Positions 1 through 10,554 of a stretch of DNA of 64,000 bases are shown one piece after another. A program made the position numbers and the translations under genes. How positions within the stretch are numbered: position 1 is the stretch's first letter; each line of letters begins with the position of its first letter. The stretch comes from Cavenderia fasciculata (taxonomy: Eukaryota > Evosea > Eumycetozoa > Acytosteliales > Cavenderiaceae), in NCBI RefSeq assembly GCF_000203815.1, contig NW_004457644.1, forward strand, positions 1 to 64,000. Direction: 5' to 3'. The notes beneath the pieces are model-generated. The model ran no database searches, had not been told where the DNA came from, and was given only the letters and a program-made list of their open reading frames with translations.

Positions 1-157
1 TTTGATAACCAGCCACTTGTTCATAACCTTCTTCATCATTGAATGTCCATGGTTGCCATTTATCGAGAACTGGTAACCGAGTTGCTCGACACATAGCGAT
101 GTGCCAAGATAAGGAACACAACTATCACCGAATACACCAATACTTGAAGACCAGCTT
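1..157 (-). pseudogene. Fragment of serine carboxypeptidase (exon 3 part)
   Basis: Read on the minus strand, this stretch matches the C-terminal half of the carboxypeptidase gene at 1462-3168: the active-site Asp region (GLQVLVY then SCVPYLGT), then LCVEQLGY, then the sequence encoding the W-T-F-x-DEEG segment and the VAGYQI stretch at the window edge. Small deletions break the frame, including loss of the Asp codon region itself. It runs off the left edge, so its true extent is unknown. It is a decayed duplicate and not expected to encode an enzyme. Confidence 0.8.
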
Positions 158-199
158 GTTTGTTTTTACATTGTTGTTTTCTTTTCTTTTTCTTTTCCA

Positions 200-1200
200 A
201 TTTCATTTCTTGTTTTTCTTTTGGATTTTCTTTGTAATCTTGTTTTCTAAATCTTTTGGATTTACGGGTGTCTCACCAACATCATTACTCGTAAGCTGGT
301 TCTCTTGATCCAATCAAGTTTCTTCGTTAACACCCGTCACTCTATGTGCTTGAAAGAATATTATGATTAAAGCTTTTGAATGCTCCACCAACTCCACTAC
401 CACTACCACTCGATGACGATGACCTGAATAAGACTGACTTATTGGATGATCTATATATCCTTGTGAAGTTGTCAACATTCTTCTTCATTTGGATGTGTGA
501 GTTGGTGTCTTGACCGATGACGTTGATGGTGATTCTGTAGACGCATCTAGAGATGGTACATAGATGGTCTGATACGGGAATCCTTAAACAATTCGTTAAC
601 GAATTGGTAATAGATGAACGACCCTAAGCAACTATAGTTGTTAAGGCAGTAACCCGAAACTGCGATTTCTTGGGTTGAGAATCTTGTTGGTTGACGTGGT
701 CTCTAATTCCTTGCATTGCTCAAAGAGTCTTTCGATCCATTTACATATTTATCAACATTCAGACAAGAGTGACTGTATCGGTCAAAGGTCGTGAATTGGT
801 TGTTGGCGTTGTACTCTCAGGTTTCTGTCAGCTTTGTAATTGGTACGTCTTGACTGACCTAGATTCTAATTTCATTTAAATGTGATAATCGTTCTAATTG
901 TTAGCAGGTTGTTGGTGGTGAATCATCTATTTATCTATCTATCTATATACATACGACATTGGATGCCCGTTTGAATAATGGGATACGACCGATACTTGGT
1001 TAGCCAAAGTCTTTGAACCATTCACATTCCTCTTTAAAATCAACTTCTTTGTTGTTGGTAAGTGGTTTTAGTTGTTGTTGTTGTTGTTGTTGTGAATACT
1101 CTACTTCTACTTCTTCTTCTGATGTGATCTTTGCTATTCCCAACAAATGCATCATCAAATACACTCGGCTTGATTAATCTTTTTTGTATATGCTTCGAAA
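200..1200 (-). pseudogene. Degenerate coding remnant of unknown gene
   Basis: On the minus strand, coding-like blocks appear in shifting frames: a Gln-rich block (about 1000-1180, with EEEVEVEYSQ then poly-Q), a block reading FTTFDRYSHSCLN (about 730-800), a block reading ITINVIGQDTNSHIQMK followed by Ser/Gly repeats (about 360-560), and a Lys-rich end (NPKDLENKITKK, about 205-270). Frameshifts and stops separate them. The blocks are in the same orientation and could come from one gene. I do not recognise the family. The stretch sits between a carboxypeptidase fragment and the carboxypeptidase gene, in a region of decayed duplicates. Confidence 0.45.
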
Positions 1201-1461
1201 CATTTGCTAAACCTTTCTTTAAGCGTGTTGTTGTTGTATGAAGATCTTCATAAATAAATAAACAGATAAAAGAGATGAAGAATCATCTTTTGATCACGTA
1301 ATACATAAAAATAAATATCATAATTTTTTTGTTAAAATAAATATCATTTTTTTTAAAGGTCTGCTTGCATCAGTTCGCACAATTGTAAATATCTGTATAC
1401 ACATAGCTTTAAAGTAAACTTGTACAACAACAAAAGAGACAAGAGATAGAGAAGACAAGCG

Positions 1462-3168
1462 ATGGCTGTATCAGTAACAACGACGATTGTAGTTACATTG
1501 TTATTGATTGTTTGCATATCACTAGTGAATGTAGATGCATCTACTATCAATCCCATCACATCATTGCCGACATATGATAAAGCTATCAAAGGACAATACT
1601 CTGGGTACATCACTGTCGATAGTACAAAGCAATACTTTTATTGGTTCATTGAATCTGAAGCCAACTCAAAGGATCCCTCTCAGGATCCATTTATTATTTA
1701 TGTATGTGGAAAAAAAAAAATTTCTAATTAAATAATATTTATAGATACTTATACTCGTTTCTATTCATTTGATTGAATCAAACCAATCAAAATCGAATAG
1801 TTCCAAGGTGGTCCTGCGTGCTCAAGTATGCTAGGAGCATTAACTGAAAATGGATACTTTACAGTAATGAAAGACATAAAGAAAAGCGGGCAAGACAAAT
1901 TCTATATCGTTGAGAATAAATATAGTTGGTCTAAACTTGGACACGTCCTCTACATTGAAAGTCCAGCTGGTGTTGGATTCTCCTACAATGAAGATGGAAA
2001 CTATACAACTGGTGACACTCAAACCGCTGAAGATAATTTGGCTGTTGTCAAGGGTTTCTTTATTATTCCCAGATTATGCTTCTTCTCCTCTTTTTGTTGG
2101 TGGTGGTATGTTATTATGATATTAAATGTGTTCATATAGAGAGAGACAATGTTATTGTTTATTTGATATTAATTAATTTATTTATTATAATTTTTTTTAG
2201 AATCATATGCAGGACATTATATTCCACAAGTAGCACAATTAATGGTGCAAGATTCATCGATAAATATTCATGGTATTATGGCTGGTAATCCATCGTTTAA
2301 TTACACAACCGATGCACAATACTATTTACCATTTATGGCCGGACATGGATTATTGTCATACAGCGATTTCCAAAACTTGACCGACATTTGCCAAGGTTCA
2401 TTTTACCCAGGTACAGCTGAATGTAATGATGCAATCAACATATTGTCGACCAACTTTGATCTCATCAACCCATACAACATTTTGGAAGCTTGCAAGGGTG
2501 GAGGTCCCAGCAAAGGTGGAGCTTGTTTCACTGCCGATGCCTTTTCCTCTGAACTCAGACAATCCAACCCAGAGACGACAGTTGCCAAGAAAGATGTGTC
2601 TCAGGTATTTATCCCATGTCTCGATGAATCTGCCGTCACTGGCTATCTCCAGAGAAGTGATGTCATGAAACACCTTGGTGTCTCTGTCAGAAATATTGCT
2701 ACAGGTACATGGCAACCATGCTCGAGTGCCGTAAACTATACTCAATACCTCGAGAATATTCCACAAGACTACCAAACACTCCTCCAAGCCGGTCTTCACG
2801 TATTGGTGTACTCTGGTGATTTGGACAGTTGTGTCCCCTATCTTGGCACATCCTTGTGCGTTGAACAACTTGGTTACCCCATTCTCAATAAATGGCAACC
2901 ATGGACATTCAAGGATGAAGAAGGATTTGAACAAGTAGCTGGTTATCAAATTAGTTATGATTCTTCATCAGCTCATCCAAAGTCAACCCTGACTTATGCA
3001 ACTGTTAAAGGTGCTGGTCATGTATGTATTAAATTATTATCTAATTAATTTTTATATCATTAATTATTTCTTTTTAAAATATAGATGGTACCGCAATACA
3101 AACCAAAAGAATCATTATTATTGGTAACTCAATTCATTTCAAATTCATTGGGTATGGATTCACAATAA
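1462..3168 (+). CDS. Serine carboxypeptidase (peptidase family S10), four exons, with a frameshift in exon 2
   Basis: Exons are 1462-1701, 1801-2105, 2201-3021 and 3085-3168; all introns are GT-AG. Residues 1 to about 26 form a signal peptide (hydrophobic VVTLLLIVCISLV). Seen motifs: PFIIYFQGGPACSSM across intron 1, the nucleophile motif ESYAGHY formed across intron 2, YSGDLDSCVPY with the acidic residue, and KGAGHMVP across intron 3 with the catalytic His. S10 enzymes remove C-terminal residues from peptides, usually in lysosomes or after secretion. Exon 2 changes frame near 2058-2066: upstream reads AVVKGFF, downstream LFPDYASSPLFVGG is one frame over, which fits loss of two bases of one codon. 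The summed exons (1450 nt) are likewise not a multiple of three. Either the gene is freshly inactivated or the base calls are wrong here. Confidence 0.85.
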
Positions 3169-3368
3169 ATATTTTGGCCCTTCTTTCCGCGATCAATCTA
3201 GGGAGAGAAGTGAATAATAAATAATGAATAATATTAAATAAATTAATTATTATATTAATCTATTTGAAACCTTTGGGTAAATAATAATAATAATAAGAAT
3301 AATATTAAATATTTATAATATTGATCTTGATCAATGAATTTACATCTTTAATTTCTGATATTTTAATT

Positions 3369-5848
3369 TCAACAATCTTCAAGATTGAATGTAATATTAC
3401 GGCGTGGTCGAGAGACGGGTGGAATAGCGGCATCAGTGACAGGTGTAGTAGCGACATTAGTGACGGGTGGAGTAGCGGCATCAGTGACGGGTGGAGTAGC
3501 GGCGTCATTGACTGAACCATCATCATTGGATGAAAAACCAAGTTTCTTGTATTTTAATTTCCAAGTTCCATCTGCTATTCTATCTAAAAATGATTGAGGG
3601 ACTTTGTTTTTGTCTTCATAGTCATCATCACTACTTTCGAAATCTTCGGGATTGAATGTAAGGCGTGGTCGAGAGACGGATGGAATAGCGGCATCAGTGA
3701 TAGGTGGAGTAGCGACATCAGTGAAAGGCATAGTAGTTTCATCATATTCTTCATCATAATCTTCATATTCTTCTTCCACTTCTCCATATTGATCATCTTC
3801 TAATTGTTCATCATGATAATGATATTCATAACCATCATAATCTTCATTTTCCTCTAATTCTCCATCTTGATCATAATCTTTCAATTGTTCATCATAATCT
3901 TCCAATTGTTCATCATCTTCTTCATGTTCATCTTCTTCCCCATCTTCGAATTCTTCTAAATCTTCATCGGTATCTTCTTCTTCATCTTCATCTTCATAAA
4001 CATCTTCATCATAATCTATTAATTGACCAACTTGATCATCTCCATCTTCCAGATCCTTGAAGTCCTTCATATACCATTTCATAAACTCTTTCTTTGGTGG
4101 CTGGTGAACCCAATTGTAATCGGTATGGTTTCTAGGAATAGTGATTATCTGTGTTCCAGATATATCCTTGATGCAATCCAATAGTTCGTTGTCCAAGCGA
4201 TATAAATTGGTGATCCAACTATGATGAATACGGATGAGAAGAATTCCGTTGTTCTTACAAAATTGATTTTTGACAAGGTCTCTTTGTCGTTGTCTCTCGA
4301 ATCCATCTGATGATTTGTTGAAAAAAAAGAAACTCTTTGCGTCAAAGTGTTGTTGACCATCAAATTCAATAATAACTTGATGGTTAACCAACTTGAAATC
4401 ATATCTAAGTCTATTGAGTGTGACTGGATTATGTTGTGTGGTGAATTGTATTTTATGGTGTTTCAAGTATTTTTCCACTCCCATCTCTCCATAAGAACTG
4501 GTTCTTTTACAATGAGTACATGGAAGGTACTCATATCTTGTGAGATGTTGGATTGAATGTGTGTTTAAGTGATTGAAACTACAAAAATAGTCGACCAATT
4601 GATAGATGGATTGGTATTCGAATTTAGGGTCGACCATCCTACCTTTATTCGACTCAACCCAGGAAACAACACTAGATGTTTTACTAATAGATGAAAAAAA
4701 TTAGTATAATAATTAATTTAATTAAATTTGAATAATATTTTCTTCTTACCCATCTTTGGTGCAAAACCTGCAAACAATTTTTCTTTTGTCTATGTAGTTC
4801 AAAATAATACTTTGGGTAACCCCCTTGTGGTTACTTTTGTTGCATTCAAACTTGCATATGTTTCTTTTACCTTTAACTGACTTTGGGTCGAGAGTACACC
4901 CTTTGTCAGCTACCCGTTGAACCCAGTCAATCTTGTTGGTTTCTAGACGGCACTTTTTACATGAGGTTGTAGCCCTTTGGATATCTTTAAATGATTTATC
5001 TTGGATGTGGCCATCTTCGCACATCATTTTGATTTTGCTGAGAAGAGCAGCAGTGATGTCTTTTTCATCCAACAGGGTATATCCCCTTTTCTCCAAAAGT
5101 TTTTGACGATACATTTTCTTTTCTTTTGGAGACTGTAAATTTTGTTTTGAGGACTTGATTGGTTTACGACTAGAATAAATAAATAAAAAGTTGGTTAATA
5201 TGTTTAATCCAGGTAGTTTTTTAAGAGTTGGTTTTAAAAAATACATACCCAAAATTGGTTTTACATGTGGCCACATGAGTACGTAAATTTTGGTTCGTTG
5301 AGCTAAAGGCATAAGTTCCTGTTACCCTCCATGTTGATTTGCAATGTGGACATTTAATGTTGTATATACCTCCATCCTTTTCAAGGGTCTCGAATCCATA
5401 TCCTTCAAAGTCGTCCTCATGCGAGTTATATTTACATTGTTTACAATCAACTGAAACTGCTTCTTTGTTTCTTGATAATTCATGTGTAGATTTTGAAATT
5501 TTATGTCCATTGGGGCATAATAAGTTAAAATCATCTTTGTTTGATATGTATTCTGAACCAGAATGTGTTTGGCAGTTATTTTTTTTGACAGTATTCAACA
5601 CTTTGACAGCCGATCCCTAATAAAAATAAAAAAATAAAAAATAAATAATTAATATGATGAAGTGATTGAAAGTAGAAACAAATCATTATGATAGATGATT
5701 TTTAAATACATACTTGTGCTCTTTTGTTAAAACGGAGTGTTTTATTCACTTTGATCTTGTAAACATTACTTTCTTGATTTTCAAAATCTAATTGTTTGAT
5801 CATTTTCAAAGATTGACCATTGAGTTGATAGTAATTGTATTGAGACAT
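3369..5848 (-). CDS. Zinc-ribbon array protein with C-terminal endonuclease-like domain and acidic tail
   Basis: Four exons on the minus strand, 5848-5714, 5616-5249, 5169-4750 and 4683-3369, splice cleanly (135+368+420+1315 nt) to 745 residues. Exons 2-3 hold repeated treble-clef or zinc-ribbon-like pairs: CPNGHK ... CKQC, IKCPHC ... C, MCEDGH ... CKKC and FECN ... CRFC. Exon 4 adds YLPCTHC, then a compact domain (about residues 350-470) with RYDFKL, VIIEFDGQQHF, an RQRDLVKNQFCKNNG helix and LIRIHHS. This D ... E-x-D-G-x-Q-H-F ... D-x-x-K-N-x-x-C pattern resembles PD-(D/E)XK/Vsr-type nucleases that follow zinc-ribbon arrays in giant-virus and some phage or bacterial proteins. The tail (about 490-745) is Asp/Glu-rich and ends in Ala-Thr-Pro-Pro-Val-Thr-Asp repeats. 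Start chosen at the ATG giving an open exon 1. DNA cleavage is inferred, not shown. Confidence 0.75.
3418..3513. repeat. Four tandem 24-bp units in the nuclease gene tail
   Basis: Four consecutive 24-bp units start at 3418, 3442, 3466 and 3490 (consensus GGTGGAGTAGCGGCATCAGT plus GACG). On the minus strand they encode the repeat T-D-A-A-T-P-P-V. Two further units lie at about 3676-3725, next to a duplicated GGCGTGGTCGAGAGACGG stretch (VSRPR), so the whole tail segment has been duplicated as well. Confidence 0.85.
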
Positions 5849-5869
5849 TGTATAAATGAAAATGGTGGA

Positions 5870-6500
5870 AATACGATATATTAAAAGAATTAATTGAGGT
5901 TGGGTGACTGGTAAATTTGAGATAATTTATCTATAAAGATACACTGATTTGGTAAAATGGAAATACAAATTGGCTGATTGTTGTGAAATTTGATATTTTT
6001 AAAGTGTAAATGGCAATGTCTAGATATAAATTTATTTAAAATGGATGAAACTGGGTGGATTTGAAAGGATAATGTTGAGTTTGAACTTTACAATGGATAA
6101 TTATAGGTTGATTGTCAAAAAATTATAGTTATTTAAAATGAACTAAATAGAGTTGAATGGATAGTGTGTAGATAAATGATTAAAAGGGATAGTTATAATA
6201 TACACAAAAGATAGAGAAATACAATGAATTGGTTAAGATACTGATTTGGAATAATAAATTACAAATTGGTTGATTGTTGTGAAAGTTGATAGTCCAATAA
6301 AATTGATCAGATAGAGTGAATGCAAATGGTTAGTGTTAAGACATAAATTTATGTCCAAATGTATTATTATTTACAATTGATTATAATAATAAACACAAAT
6401 GATATAATGAAAATGCAAATTGGTTGATTGTTGTGAAAGTTGATGTTAAATAGAGTGAATGTTGAGATATTAAACTACAAATGATAACAATACAAATAAT
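5870..6500. repeat. Degenerate AT-rich repeat region upstream of the nuclease gene
   Basis: Phrases such as TTGGTTGATTGTTGTGAAAG TTGATA, ATTTACAATGGATA and GTGAATGTTGAGATATTAAA recur two or three times between 5870 and 6500. This stretch is the 5' flank of the minus-strand nuclease gene. A shorter copy lies at about 8530-8770, so part of this flank was duplicated locally. Confidence 0.5.
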
Positions 6501-8040
6501 AGATATAATAGATATAAAATATAATAGATAATAGATAATAGATAATAGGTAACAGATACTATGATTGTTGTCTGATAGATAATAGATAGTGAGTGAGCGA
6601 GTGAGAGGGAGAGTGTATGTGATGTTCATTTTTTCCCTTTTTTTTAAATTTTTCAAGTTTTAATAAATGTCAAAAAATAAATAATAGTGACCAGTTTGTA
6701 TAGACAGTAACTAACTTCCTTTACACTAGTACCAACACAGTATGTGTCTTTGAGATGATGGACAAGCCGACACTGTCATCTCAATCGCACCATTACAACA
6801 ACATGAGTATTTGAGCACACAATTGAATCATCAACTTTTTGGGATGGCAAGGTTTTCAATACTATAGAGAATAGAGGTCCTTTATCAATACTGATATACA
6901 TCATATACCATCAAAAGATCATAAAAGAAAACTCAACTATCTTTGTTGTAGTTAAACCACATCTGCAAATGGCTATCACCAACTATCCAATTTTTTTTCT
7001 TTTTTTTGAACTTTTTGCAACCCATTTGTTGTGATCATGAACAAATTTTGCGATATTTGATTTCATTTTCTTCAATTCCATTAGTACTGATAGGATAAAA
7101 AAAGATAGAAAAGAGAAAGTAACTTAATAAGCATTCAACAGATACAATGAATAATCTTGTCAAAGTAATGACTATTGTCATTTAGAAAAGAAAGATCAAA
7201 TTGGTGCTATCAAAATAGTATCGAGACAAAACTTGATTCTCTTTGGGAAAGAACTCCTATATTTCATCGTGCACCTCTTTTCATTGTAATGAAACTACTA
7301 GACACTTTACTTGGATCATTGATGACACTATCACTCTAGCAGTAGTGTTAAACACCCACCAACAACCAACCACAACAAAATAACAGTAATAGTAACAACA
7401 ATAATAATAGTAATACTTATGATAATAGTAATAATAATGATAGAACTACTCTGTACAAGTAACATATCAAGATACTGTACAAAGGATCTCCCTTTGAAGG
7501 TTATCTTTTTCATTGGACAATGAAAACGATATATTTGGCAAATATGACTATCCAATAGAAAGTGTGTATCTAGAGGACAGTGGTTGTATTTATACATATC
7601 TTTCAAAAATCAAGTCATGGTCGGAAGCTGTCCATTTTATGTAATACAACCATTGATCATTCTCTCACCTATTCTCAATGGATGCATTAAAGAGTGCCGT
7701 TTTTGAAGTCGATTAAATTGGCATTTGTGTGAAATCAATTTGGCTCTAGACATCATTGTTTGGTTGCTATTGGTTTCAACAATCGTATAAATCGTAGTAA
7801 TTTTTGTCAACTTAACCAATTTACACTTTCCAAACTATACGAAACTTCAATCTGTGCAACATTTTTAAAGACCAACCAAATAACATATTTCTTGGCCAAC
7901 TCGTACACTTTGAACCACACTTGATCATCTATCAAGCTCTTATTTGTCAAATTGAGTGATTACAAGACTATACCAAGTTGCTCCACACACAGCTCAACAA
8001 TTTCAAGACTATACCTAGGTAGTGAAAATTTTAGAGACTA
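6501..8040. other. Intergenic or decayed DNA, no supportable gene
   Basis: AT-rich sequence with short open frames only. Some stretches (about 6700-7000 and 7330-7860) have higher GC and read like old coding sequence on the minus strand, but no frame stays open and no family is recognisable. Short ATAGATAATA repeats occur at about 6505-6560 and poly-Ile-coding ATA/ATT runs at about 7380-7440. Confidence 0.5.
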
Positions 8041-8047
8041 ATGTACA

Positions 8048-8400
8048 GTAATTTCCAAAACTTGACCGACATTTGCCAAGGTTCATTCTACCCAGGAAAT
8101 GATGTCATCAACTAATTAGTTCGACCTTATCAACCCCTTACAATATTTTGGTGTACTCTGGTGATTTGGACAGTTGTGTCCCCTATCTTGGCACATTGCT
8201 GTGTGTGGAGCAACTTGGTTACCAGATCTCGAAAAATGGTAACCATGGACATTCAATGATGAAGAAGGTTATGAACAAGTGGCTGGTTATCAAATTAGTT
8301 ATGATTCCTCGTTAGTTGTGACACACGGACAAGTGGTTGATGCAATGATTACCAAAACACTTGGTCCTTCTTTATTTCTTCATCAATATAATACATAATC
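8048..8400 (+). pseudogene. Serine carboxypeptidase fragment with internal deletion
   Basis: The sequence follows exon 3 of the gene at 1462-3168 from the FQNLTDICQGSFYPG region, then jumps from the equivalent of 2481 (ACAATATTTTGG) to the equivalent of 2808 (TGTACTCTGGTGATTTGG), losing about 325 bp at a TTGG microhomology. It then continues through GDLDSCVPYLGT to the region just before the catalytic His. Several small indels break the frame. Confidence 0.85.
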
Positions 8401-8529
8401 TGATAAATAATTATAGTATAACAATAATAATATTTGTTGATTAATCAATTTCCTTTCCAAGGTCCCACTTTTATAATCTATAAATTGGAATATATCTGTA
8501 TGGTTGGTGTCTTGGATATTACAAATTGT

Positions 8530-8770
8530 GGAAATATCATAAATTAAAAGGATTGAAGTTGAGTGACTGGTGAATTTTGAGATAATTTACAATACAAATG
8601 GTATAATAAATTACAGGTTGTTTGATTGTTGATATTTATTTAAAATTATCCAGTGAATGAATAGTGTTGCAGATATAACTTTACAATGGATAGCCGTGAA
8701 ATTTGATAGTTGAATAAAATGAATTCAATGAATGTTGAGATATTAAACTACAAATGATAACAATAGATGG
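8530..8770. repeat. Copy of the nuclease-gene 5' flank
   Basis: Matches 5870-6490 in order, for example AGTGACTGGTGAATTTTGAG, then ATTACAGGTTGTTTGATTG, then GAATGTTGAGATATTAAACT and ACAAATGATAACAATA. It is shorter by internal deletions. Together with 8048-8400 it shows that this region was assembled from duplicated pieces of 1-6.5 kb. Confidence 0.6.
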
Positions 8771-8869
8771 ATGATTAACTAATATTTGATTATATGAAAA
8801 GTGAAGTCAATAAAGAATCTAAAATATGTTACTACAATAGATTTTGTAAAGCCGCTACTGGCATCTGCT

Positions 8870-9196
8870 TTCATATCGACACTGCCATGTTATAGAGATG
8901 ATTCATTGTATCATCCATGGGCTCAATATTGCATGCTGAAACATTGACAAAGAATTCAACAATACAATGAATCATCTCTATAACATGGCAGTGTCGATTG
9001 TTGGATTTGACTTGATCCGTATATTGGTTGTACCATCCCTTGTCTTACTTTTGATATGATACACCATTATATATTGGATCAATATCTTCTTTGTATCACT
9101 CTCTCTATACTCTATCTTTAAATCATTACATATAGCAGCCACTTTTTGTTTACTCTGACTTGATAACTCTTCTTCTGTATATATTCTCTTGTTATC

Positions 9197-9237
<41 letters not shown>

Positions 9238-9415
9238 CAGTATCTTGATTATTATTATCATTACTACTATTATCATTATCATTACTATTACTATTATTAT
9301 TCTTTTGTTCATTATTTCTATCTTGAGCTACTATTATTAACTATTTGATCGATGATGTATGATTTTATATTCTTTCAGTGATTGTATCTAGTTAGATCTA
9401 ATACTTGACATATTC
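8870..9415 (-). pseudogene. N-terminal fragment of the array gene family
   Basis: On the minus strand this matches the N-terminal third of the 950-residue family: the end of SAP-like segment 1 (9330-9410), an Asn/Gln-rich linker (TGT repeat at 9200-9237), SAP-like segment 2 with SLYREDTKKILIQY-like coding (about 9080-9180), then a jump to the DQVKSNN and DSLYHPWA regions (8880-9020). It contains an inverted duplication of the DSLYHPW part. It lies about 4 kb left of the main array and abuts a carboxypeptidase fragment at about 9415. Confidence 0.8.
8875..8998. repeat. Perfect 37-bp inverted repeat, 50-bp spacer
   Basis: Left arm 8875-8911 (begins ATCGACACTGCCATGTTATA) and right arm 8962-8998 (ends TAACATGGCAGTGTCGAT) are exact reverse complements. 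The arms correspond to the conserved RDDSLYHP-coding segment of the array family, so this is an inverted duplication inside a pseudogene. As RNA it would form a strong hairpin. Confidence 0.95.
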
Positions 9416-9566
9416 GATTTTGATTGGTTTGATTCAATCAAATGAATAGGAACGGGTATAAGTATATCTAAATAAATAATTATGTTTTAGCTGGATTTTG
9501 ATTGGTTTGATTCAATCAAACGAATAGGAACGGGTATAAGTATATCTAAATAAATAATTATGTTTT
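9416..9566. repeat. Two tandem copies of a 73-bp carboxypeptidase intron segment
   Basis: Units 9416-9488 and 9494-9566 (period 78) differ at about one base. Each is the reverse complement of the 3' half of intron 1 of the carboxypeptidase gene (compare 1735-1798). A homopolymeric T run follows at about 9563-9580. Confidence 0.9.
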
Positions 9567-9814
9567 TTTTTTTTTTTTTTCCATACATAAATTATAAATG
9601 GATCCTGAGAGGGATCCTTTGAGTTGGCTTCAGATTCAATGAACCAATAGAAGTATTGCTTAGTGTCTACTGTGATGTATCCAGAGTATTGTCCCTTGAT
9701 AGCTTTATCATATGTTGGCAACGATGTGATGGGATTGATGGTCGATGCATCATTCACTTGTATGCATATAAGCAATAACAATGTGACGACAATCGTTACT
9801 ACTGATATAGCCAT
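9416..9814 (-). pseudogene. Serine carboxypeptidase fragment: exon 1 plus intron 1
   Basis: Minus-strand copy of exon 1 (ATG at 9814-9812, signal peptide, then ASTINPITSLPTYDKAIKG and the FIIYV end) followed by intron 1, whose 3' part is duplicated in tandem. The sequence breaks off within the last bases of the intron and joins the array-family fragment. Exon 1 itself is still open, but exons 2-4 are absent. Confidence 0.9.
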
Positions 9815-9845
9815 CGGTTGTCTTCTATCTGTTTTGATGTATAAG

Positions 9846-10554
9846 TATACTTAAAAGTAATAAAGATACTTTAGGATCACCTGATCATGAACTGACGATA
9901 GCGGTTAAAAATGCTGTTAAAAAAATTCAAAAATTGCGTGTTCAGATTTTTATATTTATCTAACGGCTATGATAAAAAGAACTTGCTTCTTCTACCGAAA
10001 TGGTAGAGAGCTGCTCAATAGAGCAATTGATAGTAAGTAGTATTACCATGTATTCATCAGTCGCGAGTTCTAGTCTCTTGGTTTTGATAAATAAATAATT
10101 AAATAAGCCAGACAATAAAGGATTAGCAGATCTATCTTTTAATCAGATTGGGATTAACACCTAACGACCCAAGATCTATTCGAAAAGTGTTCTTGGTTGG
10201 TAGTTGGTTGGGTTATGGGCGTCTTATGATGGGAGTAGCCCTTAATTAATTAATTTAACCTAAACGACGAGACGACAACCTCCTACTTTGAAAAATAAAA
10301 AATCTGTTTTGGGATGGGTGATCTAAACAATGATCAAGTATCTGCAGTTACCATCAAGTGAGAGAAGGGGGTTGGTTCTGCTATTGTTATCCTTTCGTTT
10401 TTAAATGTGCACTCTAAATTAATTAACTTGTGATTTCTTTCTTTCTTTGATGACTTGTGCAAGCCATTCTAGCAAGATACCAAAAGCCATGTTCTTTTAA
10501 TTCAATTGAAATCAATCATACTATCTAGTTAGAAAAAAGAAGAAAGAGATAATT
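9846..10554. other. Intergenic region left of the LRR/TIG gene
   Basis: No gene is supportable. A weak tRNA-like pattern at about 9990-10080 was examined and rejected. The last about 100 bases, with TTAGAAAAAAGAAGAAAGAGATAATT just before the ATG at 10555, form the probable promoter and leader of the downstream gene. Confidence 0.5.

Noticed and set aside
39..308. 89-codon plus-strand frame at the left edge
   Set aside because: Antisense to a carboxypeptidase fragment and a Lys-rich remnant; hydrophobic run is the complement of Lys codons.
2398..2949. 183-codon minus-strand frame inside the carboxypeptidase gene
   Set aside because: Shadow of exon 3, which carries the catalytic residues on the plus strand.
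9118..9348. Two overlapping 60-codon frames with poly-Asn or poly-Val
   Set aside because: Translations of a (TGT)n / ATT-rich linker inside an array-family fragment.
9990..10080. tRNA-like pattern (TGGTAGAGAGCTGCTC followed by GCGAGTTCTAGTCTC)
   Set aside because: The T-arm closes with only three pairs, the acceptor ends do not pair, and the internal promoter boxes deviate at key positions. At best a tRNA relic.
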